Positions 20,257-32,721 of a DNA stretch of 64,000 bases are shown in pieces. Source of the DNA: Oikopleura dioica (Eukaryota > Chordata > Appendicularia > Copelata > Oikopleuridae); contig OU015566.1 in assembly GCA_907165135.1 (NCBI GenBank), positions 10,338,157 through 10,402,156 on the forward strand, written 5' to 3'. The translations under genes were made by a program, and so were the position numbers. Within the stretch, counting starts at the first letter, position 1. Every line of letters starts with the position of its first letter. Below the pieces are notes generated by a model that did no database searches, was not told the DNA's origin, and worked only from the letters and a program-made list of their open reading frames with translations.

Positions 20257-23200
20257 ATGGAGGAGGATGCACCCACCCGTCGGCCAATCAATACGCGCGA
20301 TGCAAGAAGCGAAAGTGCGGTCGCCCCTGTGGCACCGATAAATCCGCCTCGCGGCCAACAGTTTTCGGTCAACGCCCCAGGTCTTAGAAAATCGACCGGT
20401 GAGTCTTTCTTTTTTCGGGAATCAAATAACACGAGAAAAAACTTAAAAAAGGGAAATTGAAAGAACAAAAGAGCCCCCGACAGTAGTAAGACAATATCCT
20501 ACCGTTATGACGCACATTACCACGCTGTTTGAATGGGAGGAGCGCTTTATTTTTCCGAGCGCAAATATTAGAATCCGAGAGAAAATTTTTTAACGATTTT
20601 TATTGTAATTTCTAATTTAATCGACATGGTAATTTGTATCTTTTGATTGATTTGAAAAGTGGGTAGTATTTTTTGAACAATGAATCTATTCAACATGAAT
20701 TATGTTTCTTGATAATAACGATATCCCCAGTAATTACTGACGGTACTATTCGTTATAAGTATTCATAGTTGATAAGAATATCTTATCGTCACCGTAATTC
20801 TTCTTAGATGGCTTGCATTAAAATTTTTTATAAGTCAATCAAGTAGAACAAAATGATTCCAGACAGTAAATAATGGCAAATAAATAGCTTCAGATTTTGA
20901 GATTTGGCGGAGCGATTCTCGTTACTGATTTCACCCCGAGCGCGACGTGATAGGATCGCTTATTTTATGTCTGCTCGGTTTTTATATCCCTCTAAATATC
21001 CGCCAAATACTTACAACTTCTGATTCCAGCACGTATCGACCATTTTAACGACCTCGTAGAATACTTGAAAACAAGAGAAATTTCTTCAAAAGAAACACAT
21101 GCTTGGCATATTTGTTGTAGAGGTCCATTTGGTTGCTTTTTGGCTAATTAAGTTCAAAAACAGCCAATTAAACTTTAATTTTTAATTGCTTCATTTTTAA
21201 AGAATCAACCGCTAATACTGCGTGCGAAAACATGGGCTGTGTGTATGTGTATCTTGCCAAGCGCGTGCCAGCACTCTCTCTTTCAGGGTGGGGAAAGGTC
21301 TACGGCACGGCACGGCACTGCGGCACGGATACGGCACGGCACGTGCCGTGCCGTGCCGCTCCATTCAGTGAATTTCAGTTTGGACACGGCACGGTGCCGC
21401 GGCACTGGGGTTAGGGTAAGGCGGAGCCCCGTTCCTTGATTTTTAAATTTAAGGGGCTTGACGGCATTTCGGGCCGTTTCAGCCCCGTTCCTTGATTTTT
21501 AAATTTAAGGGGCTTGACGGCCCTTCGGGCCGTTTCAGCCCCGTTCCTTGATTTTTAAATTTAAGGGGCTTGACGGCCCTTCGGGCCGTTTCAGCCCCGT
21601 TCCTTGATTTTTAAATTTAAGGGGCTTGACGGCATTTCGGGCCGTTTCAGCCCCGTTCCTTGATTTTTAAATTTAAGGGGCTTGACGGCCCTTCGGGCCG
21701 TTTCAGCCCCGTTCCTTGATTTTTAAATTTAAGGGGCTTGACGGCCCTTTGGGCCGTTTCAGCCCCGTTCCTTGATTTTTAAATTTAAGGGGCTTGACGG
21801 CCCTTCGGGCCGTTTCAGCCCCGTTCCTTGATTTTTAAATTTAAGGGGCTTGACGGCCCTTCGGGCCGTTTCAGCCCCGTTCCTTGATTTTTAAATTTAA
21901 GGGGCTTGACGGCCCTTCGGGCCGTTTCAGCCCCGTTCCTTGATTTTTAAATTTAAGGGGCTTGACGGCCCTTCGGGCCGTTTCAGCCCCGTTCCTTGAT
22001 TTTAAATTTAAGGGGCTTGACGGCCCTTCGGGCCGTTTCAGCCCCGTTCCTTGATTTTTAAATTTAAGGGGCTTGACGGCATTTCGGGCCGTTTCAGCCC
22101 CGTTCCTTGATTTTTAAATTTAAGGGCTTGACGGCCCTTCGGGCCGTTTCAGCCCCGTTCCTTGATTTTTAAATTTAAGGGGCTTGACGGCCCTTTGGGC
22201 CGTTTCAGCCCCGTTCCTTGATTTTTAAATTTAAGGGGCTTGACGGCCCTTCGGGCCGTTTCAGCCCCGTTCCTTGATTTTTAAATTTAAGGGCTTGACG
22301 GCCCTTCGGGCCGTTTCAGCCCCGTTCCTTGATTTTTAAATATAAGGGGCTTGACGGCCCTTCGGGCCGTTTCAGCCCCGTTCCTTGATTTTTAAATTTA
22401 AGGGGCTTGACGGTCCTTCGGGCCGTTTCAGCCCCGTTCCTTGATTTTTAAATTTAAGGGCTTGACGGCCCTTCGGGCCGTTTCAGCCCCGTTCCTTGAT
22501 TTTTAAATTTAAGGGGCTTGACGGCCCTTCGGGCCGTTTCAGCCCCGTTCCTTGATTTTTAAATTTAAGGGGCTTGACGGCCCTTCGGGCCGTTTCAGCC
22601 CCGTTCCTTGATTTTTAAATTTAAGGGCTTGACGGCCCTTCGGGCCGTTTCAGCCCCGTTCCTTGATTTTTAAATTTAAGGGGCTTGACGGCCCTTCGGG
22701 CCGTTTCAGCCCCGTTCCTTGATTTTTAAATTTAAGGGGCTTGACGGCCCTTCGGGCCGTTTCAGCCCCGTTCCTTGATTTTTAAATTTAAGGGGCTTGA
22801 CGGCCCTTCGGGCCGTTTCAGCCCCGTTCCTTGATTTTTAAATTTAAGGGGCTTGACGGCCCTTCGGGCCGTTTCAGCCCCGTTCCTTGATTTTTAAATT
22901 TAAGGGCTTGACGGCCCTTCGGGCCGTTTCAGCCCCGTTCCTTGATTTTTAAATTTAAGGGCTTGACGGCCCTTCGGGCCGTTTCAGCCCCGTTCCTTGA
23001 TTTTTAAATTTAAGGGCTTGACGGCCCTTCGGGCCGTTTCAGCCCCGTTCCTTGATTTTTAAATTTAAGGGCTTGACGGCCCTTCGGGCCGTTTCAGCCC
23101 CGTTCCTTGATTTTTAAATTTAAGGGGCTTGACGGCCCTTCGGGCCGTTTCAGCCCCGTTCCTTGATTTTTAAATTTAAGGGGCTTGACGGCCCTTCGGG

Positions 23201-25488
23201 CCGTTTCAGCCCCGTTCCTTGATTTTTAAATTTAAGGGGCTTGACGGCCCTTCGGGCCGTTTCAGCCCCGTTCCTTGATTTTTAAATTTAAGGGGCTTGA
23301 CAATAGCAGGGAACTCTGAGGTGATCAATTTCAGTTACTTCCCAAACCCCACCCACCCCCATTAACTGTTTAAATACAATTTATCAGGGTTTTAATTCAA
23401 ATTATGGTTTTTATTCAGTTTTCAAAAAAAAAAATCAAAATTTTTCGAAAATAATTTTTCACGAAATTTCTCGGCCGATACCTACGTTGCAGACGAATTT
23501 ATTAAATAAAATTATATTCAAATATAGTGTTTTTTACGAGAAAAAAACGGAAAAAACTGTGCCGTGCCGTGCTGTGCCGTGTCCCGGCACGCGTTCTTTT
23601 ATTTTTTGCCGTGCCGTGCCGTGCCGCGGCACAGGAATTTTCGGTGTGCCGTGCCGTGCCGGTGCCGTTGAATTTTCTTAAGACATTCCCCACCCTGCTC
23701 TCTTTTTTGCAAAAAGAAGAAAAATCGTTATTTATCGATTAAAAAGGTTCAATTACGGCAGCCTACCGCGCAAAGCTTGATGTTGTATAAACTTTGATCC
23801 CACGACTCATTTAAAAGAATATTCAAAACTATTTTCAGAAGACAATTTACCCCCGAGAACGAGTTATATCATCGAAGACAACGAAGAGAAGAGAGATTTG
23901 GGAACGAAAGAAAGCGAGGCGAAATGGGGCGAATTCAATGCGGAATTAGATCGAATAGAACGCGAAGATCGCGAAATACGAATTCGTTTGTCGAATCTTT
24001 ACAACGATGGTCCGGAGTTACAGTCAGCATCGAGGACAAATCAGCAGTATGAAGAAGACCTTCTTCCTCGGCCAACACAATCCAAGGTAGCTTTGGGCAG
24101 TGTTCTTTGTTAGTCCTGGCAGTTAATGCGGCGGGAATGAATTATTCCTCGCCCTCATGTAATTTCTTGACCCATTGCAAATGAGCATATATTTTGCAGG
24201 AGACGCACTTAGAGTCTTGTACAGTGGGTTCTATAACAAGAACTTCGGATCAGTCAATTGTTAAAGGCGCGAGAGTAGGGTTGTAAAGTAGCTCTTTCTG
24301 ATGACGGGACAGTTACATATTCATGACGTTTTATTAATTCGATCTAAAATTCACCCTAATTAAGTTATTTGTGTATATTTGTTAGTTTTACTTCCTTTCT
24401 TAGGTGTTTTTATTCTAATTTTCTTTCTTAGAGCTATAAACAAACCCCTCCAATGTTCGACGTCACCCTTTTGGAATCAGCAGTAACCAGGGATAGTTCG
24501 AGAATCGTTATTCATGATGACATCTACTCACAGTTCCGAGTTTTGTAGCACTGTATCGAACTGAAATTAAAGACCATTCATTCAAAAGCCGTCAGAACTC
24601 CAGCTCGAGCGATCGAAAGAAGCTCTTCTTGTGAATTCGATTGCGGAAAATGTGCTGACCAAACTCGTCGACGATGTATTCATTGAAGCTGAAAACATAA
24701 TGGGTAAGCTGTCTCTCAGTTTTGGTAGCGTTCCAAAACGGAGTAGCTCCAATTGGCTATTTGCATTCATGGCCTTGTGGCTTGTTATCATTTTTAATTT
24801 AAATGGCACTCGTTTTGAAAATGTATCTCAGACGAATCTTTTGATTCTATGTTCTCGATTATTTTACGTAAATCGGGAAGATTATCTTTGAGAAAGCTGG
24901 AAATTATCGCTAATTATTCTGACTCTGACTGATTGAAAAAAGATCATATGATTATATAATATTTTTAAATATATCGCTCTATTGATTTCATATTCAGGCG
25001 AGTACGTCGATCAAATATACCAAGAAGAACTTAACGGGATGGACGAGTTCTCGGCAATATCAATCATTGCCTCCTCCATGATGTCAAGTCGTTCCCAATC
25101 GACCATGCGCAACCAAGCAACCCTCAATGAGTCGCAGGCAACTGCTCAGACAATTACCGAACTCGAGCTCTCCGAATCAAGAGATACTGAAACACATTCC
25201 ATTGTGACTTGATCCTTCTTTAATTCCTTCGGAAAATTTTTAGCATTCCTTCAAGCAGTGCCTGTTCAAACTTTTGTTTCTATTTTTATATCACAACATT
25301 TTCTTACTTTTCTAAACCTTTTCGAAGCTTGTTTCATTACTTATCTGTGTTTTTCTGTATTTAGATTGGGAGAGTCTCCCCAAGGTGGCCCACGGTTGCT
25401 CAAAGGGCCCTTACAGCCGGTCCGAGCTGAATTCAATCCCCCGCGGCCGGCCATCAACGAGCAATCTGACACTGTAATTGAACTGTAA
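20257..25488 (+). CDS. Unknown acidic, helix-rich protein, first cistron before G gamma
   Basis: Eight exons with consistent phases: 20257-20398, 23839-24086, 24200-24274, 24432-24539, 24589-24703, 24998-25203, a 14-nt micro-exon 25244-25257, and 25365-25488. Without the micro-exon no splice path joins the last two coding segments in frame. The protein has a Pro-rich N-terminus, a charged helical stretch (FNAELDRIEREDREIRIRL), a second helical region around residues 190-230 and an acidic tail ending SDTVIEL. I do not recognise the family. Intron 1 is 3.4 kb because it contains a hAT-like element. The stop is 42 nt before the ATG of the G gamma gene, with an acceptor between, so the two form an operon. 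Confidence 0.7.
21284..23697. mobile_element. Non-autonomous hAT-family element (2414 bp)
   Basis: The left end begins CAGGGTGGGGAAAGGTCT and the right end, reverse-complemented, begins CAGGGTGGGGAATGTCTT. These are inverted termini with the CAGGG start common in hAT elements. Both ends are flanked by the same 8-bp duplication CTCTCTTT (21276-21283 and 23698-23705), the hAT target-site length. Subterminal regions carry many copies of GTGCCGTGCCGTGCC and its complement. The interior is a 56-bp tandem repeat. There is no transposase frame, so it needs a transposase in trans. It sits in intron 1 of the gene at 20257-25488. Confidence 0.85.
21420..23300. repeat. 56-bp minisatellite, about 33 copies
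   Basis: Unit CAGCCCCGTTCCTTGATTTT continuing to GGGCCGTTT is 56 bp, with 55-bp variants lacking one G in the AAGGGG run. Each unit contains two perfect palindromes, TAAATTTA and GGCCCTTCGGGCC, plus GCCCCGTT...AAGGGGC, so each copy could fold. Copies are nearly identical, with scattered variants such as GGCATTTCGGGCC, which implies recent amplification. Confidence 0.95.
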
Positions 25489-25530
25489 ACTTGTTGCCAA
25501 CGCGAAATTATTCGACTATTTTAGCCTTGA

Positions 25531-25944
25531 ATGAGCGGGACAAACCAAAACACTCTCCTCCATGTGAGGGGACAGCTGGAGCAGCTCAAGTTTGAGCTTC
25601 AAAAGTCGAGAATCTTAGTAAGTAAACTACGTTTAATAATAAGTATCTTATACTTATAGTATCACATACTTTAAGCTTTTAATAATAGCCTGTGATTTGA
25701 ATAATAACAGGCAATTATTCCTGTTAGTAAAAGCATCGATTGCATTCTTCTCGTTATACAAAATTTCATAACGAAGAATCTGAACGGATGAATCAATCAG
25801 TTTTTATTATTGCTTTAGGTCTCGCAAGCAGTTCAGGAGCTGAAGGCTTACACGGAACAGAATCAACGTGAAGACCCCCTCGTAGTCGGTATACCTGCAT
25901 CCATGAACCCGTTCAAAGAAAAACGCCCATGTAACTTACTGTAG
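25531..25944 (+). CDS. GNG: Heterotrimeric G-protein gamma subunit
   Basis: Two exons, 25531-25617 and 25819-25944, encode about 70 residues. The coiled-coil N-terminal half contains VRGQLEQLKFELQKSRILVS. The family hallmark EDPLVVGIPASMNPFKEKR follows, and the protein ends in the CaaX box CNLL. A terminal Leu predicts geranylgeranylation, which anchors the G beta-gamma dimer to the membrane. Length and layout match metazoan gamma subunits. The ATG lies 42 nt after the upstream stop, with acceptor TATTTTAG six bases before it, so it is the downstream cistron of an operon. Which vertebrate GNG paralogue it matches cannot be told. Confidence 0.93.
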
Positions 25945-28900
25945 AAGGTAAGATCAACTCGATTGCTGTACAAAAATCAAGTATTCGTAGCAATTGATCC
26001 TGCGCGTCTTTCTCAAGTCGCCGCAAACCGTCACACAGCTAAGAGTCATTAGATGTCTTTTTTTCTTATCATCAACGCCACTCTATCCGTCTCCCCCACT
26101 TATCATCACACTTCTGATGCCTCCTAAACCTACTATCCGGATAACAGAACAACCAAACTGCTGACTCCCTAACAAACAAAAAAATAATCATTTATTGTCA
26201 GCTCCCCCCATTTTCCATTTTGTCAAAATTTCTTGATCTTGTAACTATCAACAAAAAAACCGAAAAAACCCGTTTCATACTTTTCAATATCTATTCACAC
26301 TTGTTTGTGCACCTGAAAGTTCACTTTGAGCCCTTTTTCCTTGTCTGGTTGCCGAGATTCTAGGCTGAAATTTTAACGAAACCATACCATATTATTTTGC
26401 AATCAACGAAGAGAGCTCCCACTGAAAAACTCAAAATCAAGCTTATGCTTTTTCTTTCCTCCTTAATTTCCTCTTTACCATTTACCGTTTTCTTTGTAAA
26501 TACTCTCAAATAATATCTACTGCTTTTTTTAATCGTTTCACAAAGAGCATTTCCGTGCGAATTTATGAAATGATTTGGCCCTGTGGAAGCCGACCTGATC
26601 CCAGATCGAGTCGGGGGCAATTTGATAATTCTTTCTTTCCGTTAACTTTTTTACCTTATTGACTTGGTGGAGTATTCCGAGAGTCTCTTGGAAGCTTGGG
26701 AAGGGTTATTTTCGCTCAATTAATTATTTTTCATCGTTATCACGAGCACTTAACCGTCCCTGTTTCTATTCGCCCATGTCAGTATTGTTTTTTGAGCTTT
26801 GACCAACGTTCTGCCCCTGTAGTGAACCTCTTTCAAATTTCTCAGATGCTCTGCTATACTTGAAACAGTTTTCCTTCTTTAGCTTCATGGAATGTTGCCC
26901 AACTGAAAAGGTTTTGTGGTGGAACCGGGTGACGTAATTTTATGATGCGCGCGGGAAATTGTTTCTTAGGGATAGAGCACTCTGGGGAAATTTCAAAGGC
27001 TGTTCTTTCTCTATCTCTCATCCTCTCGTTTAACGATGTGAGTCTGTGCAAGCGTTGTTTGATAGCGTTAATTGAAGACAAAAAAATAAAATCTATAAAA
27101 GCCCACTGCCTTTCTTTCTGAGTTTTGCCTGAACTTTTATCTGACGACTCAGAACGTTTGAATTGTTGATAGCAAGGAAGAAAGTTGTAAAAATAAACGT
27201 GGTACGCAGGTGAACTTTATTTTTTCAACCATCGGCATTCTTGAAGGCGATATTCTGGACTTGTTAATTAATTAACTCCTTGTCAAACCAGAGGTAACAC
27301 ATTTTTGAAATCCTTTTTTTGGAATTTCATGCAGTAAAATACGCGGCGGCGTTCAACTACCAGTAGGGTCCAAATTTGATAATTGGAGTTGAACATTTTT
27401 TGCATGTTTTGATGACATATGTAAATCCTGAAGTTTGGTTCAATATTCAGCACGCTCCAGCCGATACACAATGTTTACTGGAAGTGGTCGTGTTTTTGGT
27501 GAATCTGTGAAATAGGCCGGAAGTAGTTCCTAATGCGACATGTAATGGTTTGGTATTTCTTTTGCAAGCGGCGGGCGCCCTGCTGGCGCCTATTGATGTC
27601 ATTTTTTTCTGAGCTGCATAAGGAGTGTGTAGCTCACTCAAGGAGCATCTCAATACTCGGACAAACCCATTCGAGACCGAAATCGAAAAATACTAGCACC
27701 CTTCCGCGGGATTGAGTATCGATTCCAGCGCAAGCTGTACTTTGTAAATCATTCCCGAATTGCGGCAATTTTTGATTTTTTGATGAGTTTCGAATTGGTT
27801 ACCAGTGGGAATCTTGCAGTATTTGATATGCGAATATGATTGTAAATAATGAGGATAATGAATGGGGACATGCCCGGAAAAAACAGCTGTATGCTAGGAT
27901 AAGTCAGCTTGATAAATACGATTAAGTGAATTTAATAAAGAAATCTATTGCGACAAAACAGTTTGATCAACATGTTATTTATCATATTTAATCCATCATC
28001 TGTAAATTAAATATGGCCCCATATTCTTATGTGAAGTAGCCGGCAAAATCGAACAAACCCACTCAGTAATTTCACTGAGAAAGTAGAACTGATTTTGATT
28101 GACAGGGAATTAATATTTCGTAAAACTATTTAAGTTTATCAATCAAGAAAAGCACCACAAAAAATACTATCATCATGCCGGCAAAATCCATTAAATCCAC
28201 TCAACCATCTTATTCAACCAGTTTTGCCCATTCTCGCGAAATGCACGAGATTTTCCATCCCCCGGATAATCAGCTCCTTGAGGCTTCGAGAAGGCTGGAA
28301 GTATAAATCCATCCTCAAGTTTCGCTACCGCTATCTCAAATTGCATAATAACGCCCTTCATAACTTCAGAGAAAAAAAGGTTGGCCAAACATGTTTCATT
28401 GCAAATATAACATTCAGATTGCGCAAGAAATATAGCTGGCAAGTGTTTTTGTAAACATATGTCGAAGAGATTTTCAGCTCGTGTTTACTGCAAATATTCT
28501 TGACGTGAACGTATGTAATACTGTTTTTCTATAAAGATCGGTATTTTGGGTCGTAAAGAATAATTTAATTTTAAAAAATATCAAATTAACTTTTGAGGAA
28601 TTCGACTGCGAACCCAAAATAGTGTAAGTCACCTTCGGGTTGTCAAAAGTTAGGATAATGAAGCACCTTGACACTCGCTCTCCAGAAGGGGATGACACTT
28701 GTTGAACTTACACCCCTCTGAGGATTGGGCGGTATTTCTTTTACGTGAAATTTTTATGTAAAATGTGAAGATTCACAATGATCTTCAAGACTTGAAAGAA
28801 ACGCCTAAGTAGTCGTATTTTCGCTCGAAAAATAGTTCCTGGATACGTGCCGCTGGTACTTGACAGGTTATATTCATTTCGCGGGTGCTAGAATATGCAG

Positions 28901-29418
28901 TGAGGGTGACAAATGCTCCGGAATCACTAACCGCTATTTACGCAGCTAAAGATAAAACGCGTTGACGTCAGTACTAAAATGCTATAAGTTCGACCAAATA
29001 ACAAGCCGTTTTCTATTTTCTAGCTCTTGGCGGGACTTATTGGGATCTTATGGGCTTTTAAGAAGAAGGTTTACATAATAACAAACACGAACAGAATTTC
29101 GTCATTGAAAATATCTCTTGCGTCAAAAAACGTCAAGAAAGGTGCATCGTTGGTGGCGTTGGTGGTATGTAACATTGTGGCGGATCTTCGGTGTAATCTT
29201 TTGAATCCGTCGAAGAGCAAATTACTTTCTGGTTTGAACATTTGTAAGGCAACCACAGCCGAGGGGCCTGAATCGACTAACTTAGCGCAAATACGTTGAC
29301 GCCTCGAAGGATACGATTAGCTCGTGTTCAAGGCCACACTACCTAGAACCGCTGTTCCCTTAGCTTGCAAGCGATAGAATTTCGCAAGAATTACCTAAGT
29401 TCATAAATTGTTTTTAAT
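25945..29418. other. 3.5-kb intergenic region, no gene seen
   Basis: No open frame with convincing composition or splice structure on either strand. The sequence is of mixed base content without tandem repeats or obvious inverted repeats. Short frames near 28.2 kb and 29.0-29.3 kb lack supporting features. Confidence 0.5.
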
Positions 29419-30621
29419 CAGAACAGCGCAAGAAGCATCAACAGTAAAGAAAGAAAAGCAGAGAAAGTTTTTACGTGAGAACTTCCCTCGATATCAGGGT
29501 CATACTCTTCTGCAAGAATCGTCAAGTCAAATCCCCTGTACTGGATAGTATAGTCTGACCAAAATTTCATATCGAATTCAGCCATGTTCTTTGACGGGTA
29601 AACAACAAGTGGGTCCGGCTAAAAAATTTGCTTTACTGTAAGAACTGATATGCTTACAATGGTTCGTCCGCAGTACTTTCTTCCGTTGATCGAAAGATAA
29701 TCGCGGCAATCGCCGCTCGAGAACATTTCAATGTAAATGTCGTGGAACTCCAAGGTTAGTTTATAATCAGAAACGATCTTGCGTTTGCAATTGGAACTGG
29801 AGTAATAGTCTTTTGGGTAGCGCGAGGAGTGAACTTTGATGTACTCGCCGGCTCTCAGTAGAGTTACGTCTTCTAGTGAAGAAGAGCAAATACTATACGA
29901 TCCAAGGAAAAAAGGATCAACCGTCGTCGTTGTTGTTGTTGTAGTCGTGGTAGTTGTAGTTGTAGTGGTTGTCGTTGAAGTTGTTGTTGTCGTTGTTGTC
30001 GAAATAAAATCTTCCTCACTTCTGATCGTCAGGTCGAATCCTCGTCTTCCGTTTATATAGCGTGAATAAAATTTCAGCTCGAAGGATGCGTCAGAAGATG
30101 CATTAGAATCACTGGAGTAGTTTGCCGGATACTTGGCCATTGTTGGGGGCTATAAATAAATTTTTAACTTTTGATTGCCAATAAATCCTTACGATTGAGT
30201 CGCCACAGAATTTTACTCCATCTACTGAAAGATAATCGTAGCATGAGCCTGAAGAGCTGCTTTCAAGTTCCATATCATGGAAACTGAGAACCAAAATCTT
30301 ATCCGAAGATATTGTTATTGTACAGCTGTTGTAGCCATCATAGTTTTCAGGATAATTTGGTGAGTGGATGTTTATACTTTGCTCTTCTTTCAGGACTTTT
30401 GAGCTCATGTTGCAGATGTCATAAGACCCGAGAAAATCATCAGCGAGAGTTGAGTTTTCCGTTACTGAAACAATTGTTGTATATTCTTCGTATTCGGTCT
30501 GGCTTGAAACAGACGTGGTAAAAAATTCTCCAGTTGTGATTTGATTTTCTACCACCTGATTCGGCTGCTTTACCAGCTCGGAAACTGCTGTTGATAGAAA
30601 AAAGTAGATAAATTTTCTCAT
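29419..30621 (-). CDS. Secreted two-CUB-domain protein with Thr-rich linker and hydrophobic tail
   Basis: Exons near 30195-30621, 29659-30153 and 29419-29618, GT-AG introns. A signal peptide (MRKFIYFFLSTAVSELV) precedes CUB domain 1 (INIHSPNYPENYDGYNSC, then YDYLSVDGVKFCGDS). A run of about 25 Thr residues leads to CUB domain 2 (IKVHSSRYPKDYYSSSNC, then CRDYLSINGRKYCG), a GFDLTI strand, and a hydrophobic C-terminus FLSLLLMLLALF. That tail preceded by small residues suggests a GPI-anchor signal or a short membrane anchor. Each CUB is split by an intron at the same place, just after CG(D/R)(S/T)I. CUB domains are extracellular beta-sandwiches for protein or carbohydrate binding. First of three tandem paralogues. 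Confidence 0.85.
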
Positions 30622-30844
30622 TTCGACACGAATGAAAAAAAAATGTTAGCGAATATATGGGCTGTGGTGTTTGAGAATACTAAACGTAGGAAATGTTATC
30701 CTGAACTTTTCCAACGTTGCTAACGTTTCAGTTTATTTGCTTTATTCATAATTATTCAGACAAAAAATCATCTGTGACTCAAATTCTGCGGAAATTTCTG
30801 AAAGCTTTTCCCAGGAATTTTTCAACATTTCTGGTGAAACAAAT

Positions 30845-31822
30845 TTACAGTACGAAGGTCAGGATTAAGCAACAGAAAGAAAAAATAATTGTTAAACTGC
30901 CATTTCCTTCATTTTCTGGCTCATACTCTGCACGTATCGTCAAATTGAATCCAGTAAATTGTCTCGATTCATCTGACCAGAAAAGTAAATCGAATTCAGC
31001 CTTCTTTTGCGTGGTTGGTTTTTTAACAATCGATTTTGGCTAAAGATAAATGATTTTTATCAATAAAACAGCTATTTCTTTAAACTCTCAACTTACGATT
31101 GTCTTCCCACAAAATTTTTGTCCGTTGACAGAAAGATAGTCGATGCATCTTTCAACAGATTCTTCTATGTCTATAAAATTGAAATCAAGGACCATCTTAT
31201 TATTTGACGATAGCTTCAATTTGCAATTCGAGTTAGGGTTGTAATTATTCGGGTAATTAGCAGAATGAACATGAATGATTTCTCCACCAACTAATGGCTC
31301 AAATTCATCCGGGGAATCTGAGCAGATGCTGTAGTTTCCAAGATTGCCAACATTATCAAGAGCAGTTGTCGTTGTGGTTGCTTTTGTTGTGGTTGTCGAT
31401 TGTGTAGTAGACCGTGTCCTTGTTGTTGATAATTGAGTTGTAGTTGTCGACTTTGTGGTCGATTCGGTGGTCGTTGTAGACTTTGTAGTTGTTGTTGTCG
31501 AAATCGTTGTAGACTGTGTTGTCGTTTTGGAAGTTGTAGTTGTCGTCGTTGTAGTTTTGGATGTTGTTGATGTTTTCGTTGTTGAATTTGTCGTCTGCGT
31601 AGTTGATAGTGTAGTCGAGTTCGTAGTGGTTGTTGCTTGAGAAGTTGGCTTAGTAGTTGATGTTGTTCCGGTACTATGCGTGGTGAAAGTTGTTGATGAA
31701 GTGATCAATGTCGAAGTCGTTGAGTTGATTGGAGGATCAATTGTGGTGAAATTTTGGACATTGATTGGTGGCCTCGATATCTCTGATGCAAAAATAAGCG
31801 AAATTACTGTAAAGAAAATCAT
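30845..31822 (-). CDS. Secreted mucin-like CUB-domain protein with hydrophobic tail
   Basis: Two exons split just after the CGKTI sequence of the CUB domain, the same position as in both neighbours. The signal peptide MIFFTVISLIFASEIS is followed by about 130 residues that are mostly Thr with Ser (probable O-glycosylated stalk). One CUB domain follows (IHVHSANYPNNYNPNSNC, CIDYLSVNGQKFCG), then a GFNLTIRAEYEPENEG segment and a hydrophobic terminus IIFSFCCLILTFVL consistent with a GPI-anchor signal. The antisense strand of the Thr-rich part gives a spurious poly-Val frame. Confidence 0.85.
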
Positions 31823-32081
31823 TTTCTCCAGTATTTGTGAAGCGAACGCCCCTCTTTAACAATTTATACTCGTATAACGATATAATAAACGGTATATTTG
31901 AGGATCATTGACACTGTTTCATGAACGATGTAAGCGTTAATAAGATGGACGAAGGTAGGAGCGGTAAAATTATAAGTGTTTTTCATACAACAATGCCATC
32001 TGCACGCACGTGACCTCATGATCACTCAAACGTTAATAGATTTAGAGTTCATTGACTAATCATCAGTTTATTTTAGTGGTA

Positions 32082-32721
32082 TCAGAGAAATATAAAAAAG
32101 ACAAGAAACAGGGAAATTTTGATGAAAGCGGCGTCACTGGCAGTGCTTACGGTAAGATTGAATCCTTCGTGGTTTAAACTTTGATCAGAATAAAACTTCA
32201 TCAGAAATGAATTGTGGAACTCTTTTCTCGTCGGCTAAGCAAGGATTATTTTGAGATTTATGGTGATTTCCTACCTTATAAGGTCCACATAGCTTTTGAT
32301 AATTTCCCGTGTCTGTTTGATTGAAAAGGAGGTAATCCGGGCATTCGTAAGAACCACCTCCAGCTTTTACTGCTGGGTACCACTCGAGTTGAAAATGGTC
32401 GAAATCAACATAAAGTGGTCCGTCGACTTGTCTTGATGATATCGTGACATTGCATTCAGTGGAACTCGGATAGGTCCCCGGATAGTTTGGCGAATGGATA
32501 TTGATGCAACCGCCTTCTTCGATAATTATTTCTTTGTCGATATTATCTGCAATATCACAGATGTTCACTAGTTTCAAAAAATTATATTTCATAACTGCGG
32601 ATTTGTTACCATCAAGGATTGCAGCGTCATTTGAGCAGATTGGGATTTTGTACTCTGTTTTTCGGGGCAATAAATCGGAAGCGCCCGGTGATCCGAATAT
32701 TGCAAGGAATAGAAAAATCAT
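32082..32721 (-). CDS. Secreted single-CUB protein with hydrophobic tail
   Basis: Third paralogue of the cluster, two exons joined after LCGPYK by a 39-nt GT-AG intron (about 32233-32271). The signal peptide MIFLFLAIFGSPGAS sets the start at 32721; an in-frame ATG at 32769 would hide it. The CUB domain shows INIHSPNYPGTYPSSTEC, a WYPAVKAGGGSYECPDYLLF turn and KLCG. A GFNLTVS strand and a hydrophobic end FIKISLFLVFFIFL follow, as in the other two copies. This copy lacks the Thr-rich stalk. Confidence 0.8.

Noticed and set aside
21420-23300. CRISPR-like array
   Set aside because: Tandem direct units abut with no unique spacers and the genome is eukaryotic; it is a minisatellite inside a hAT element.
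29836-30060. Plus-strand frame with a long poly-Val run
   Set aside because: It is the antisense of the Thr-rich linker of the CUB protein; the minus frame has a signal peptide, CUB domains and clean introns.
31455-31640. Plus-strand Val-rich frame
   Set aside because: Antisense shadow of the Thr-rich stalk of the second CUB protein.
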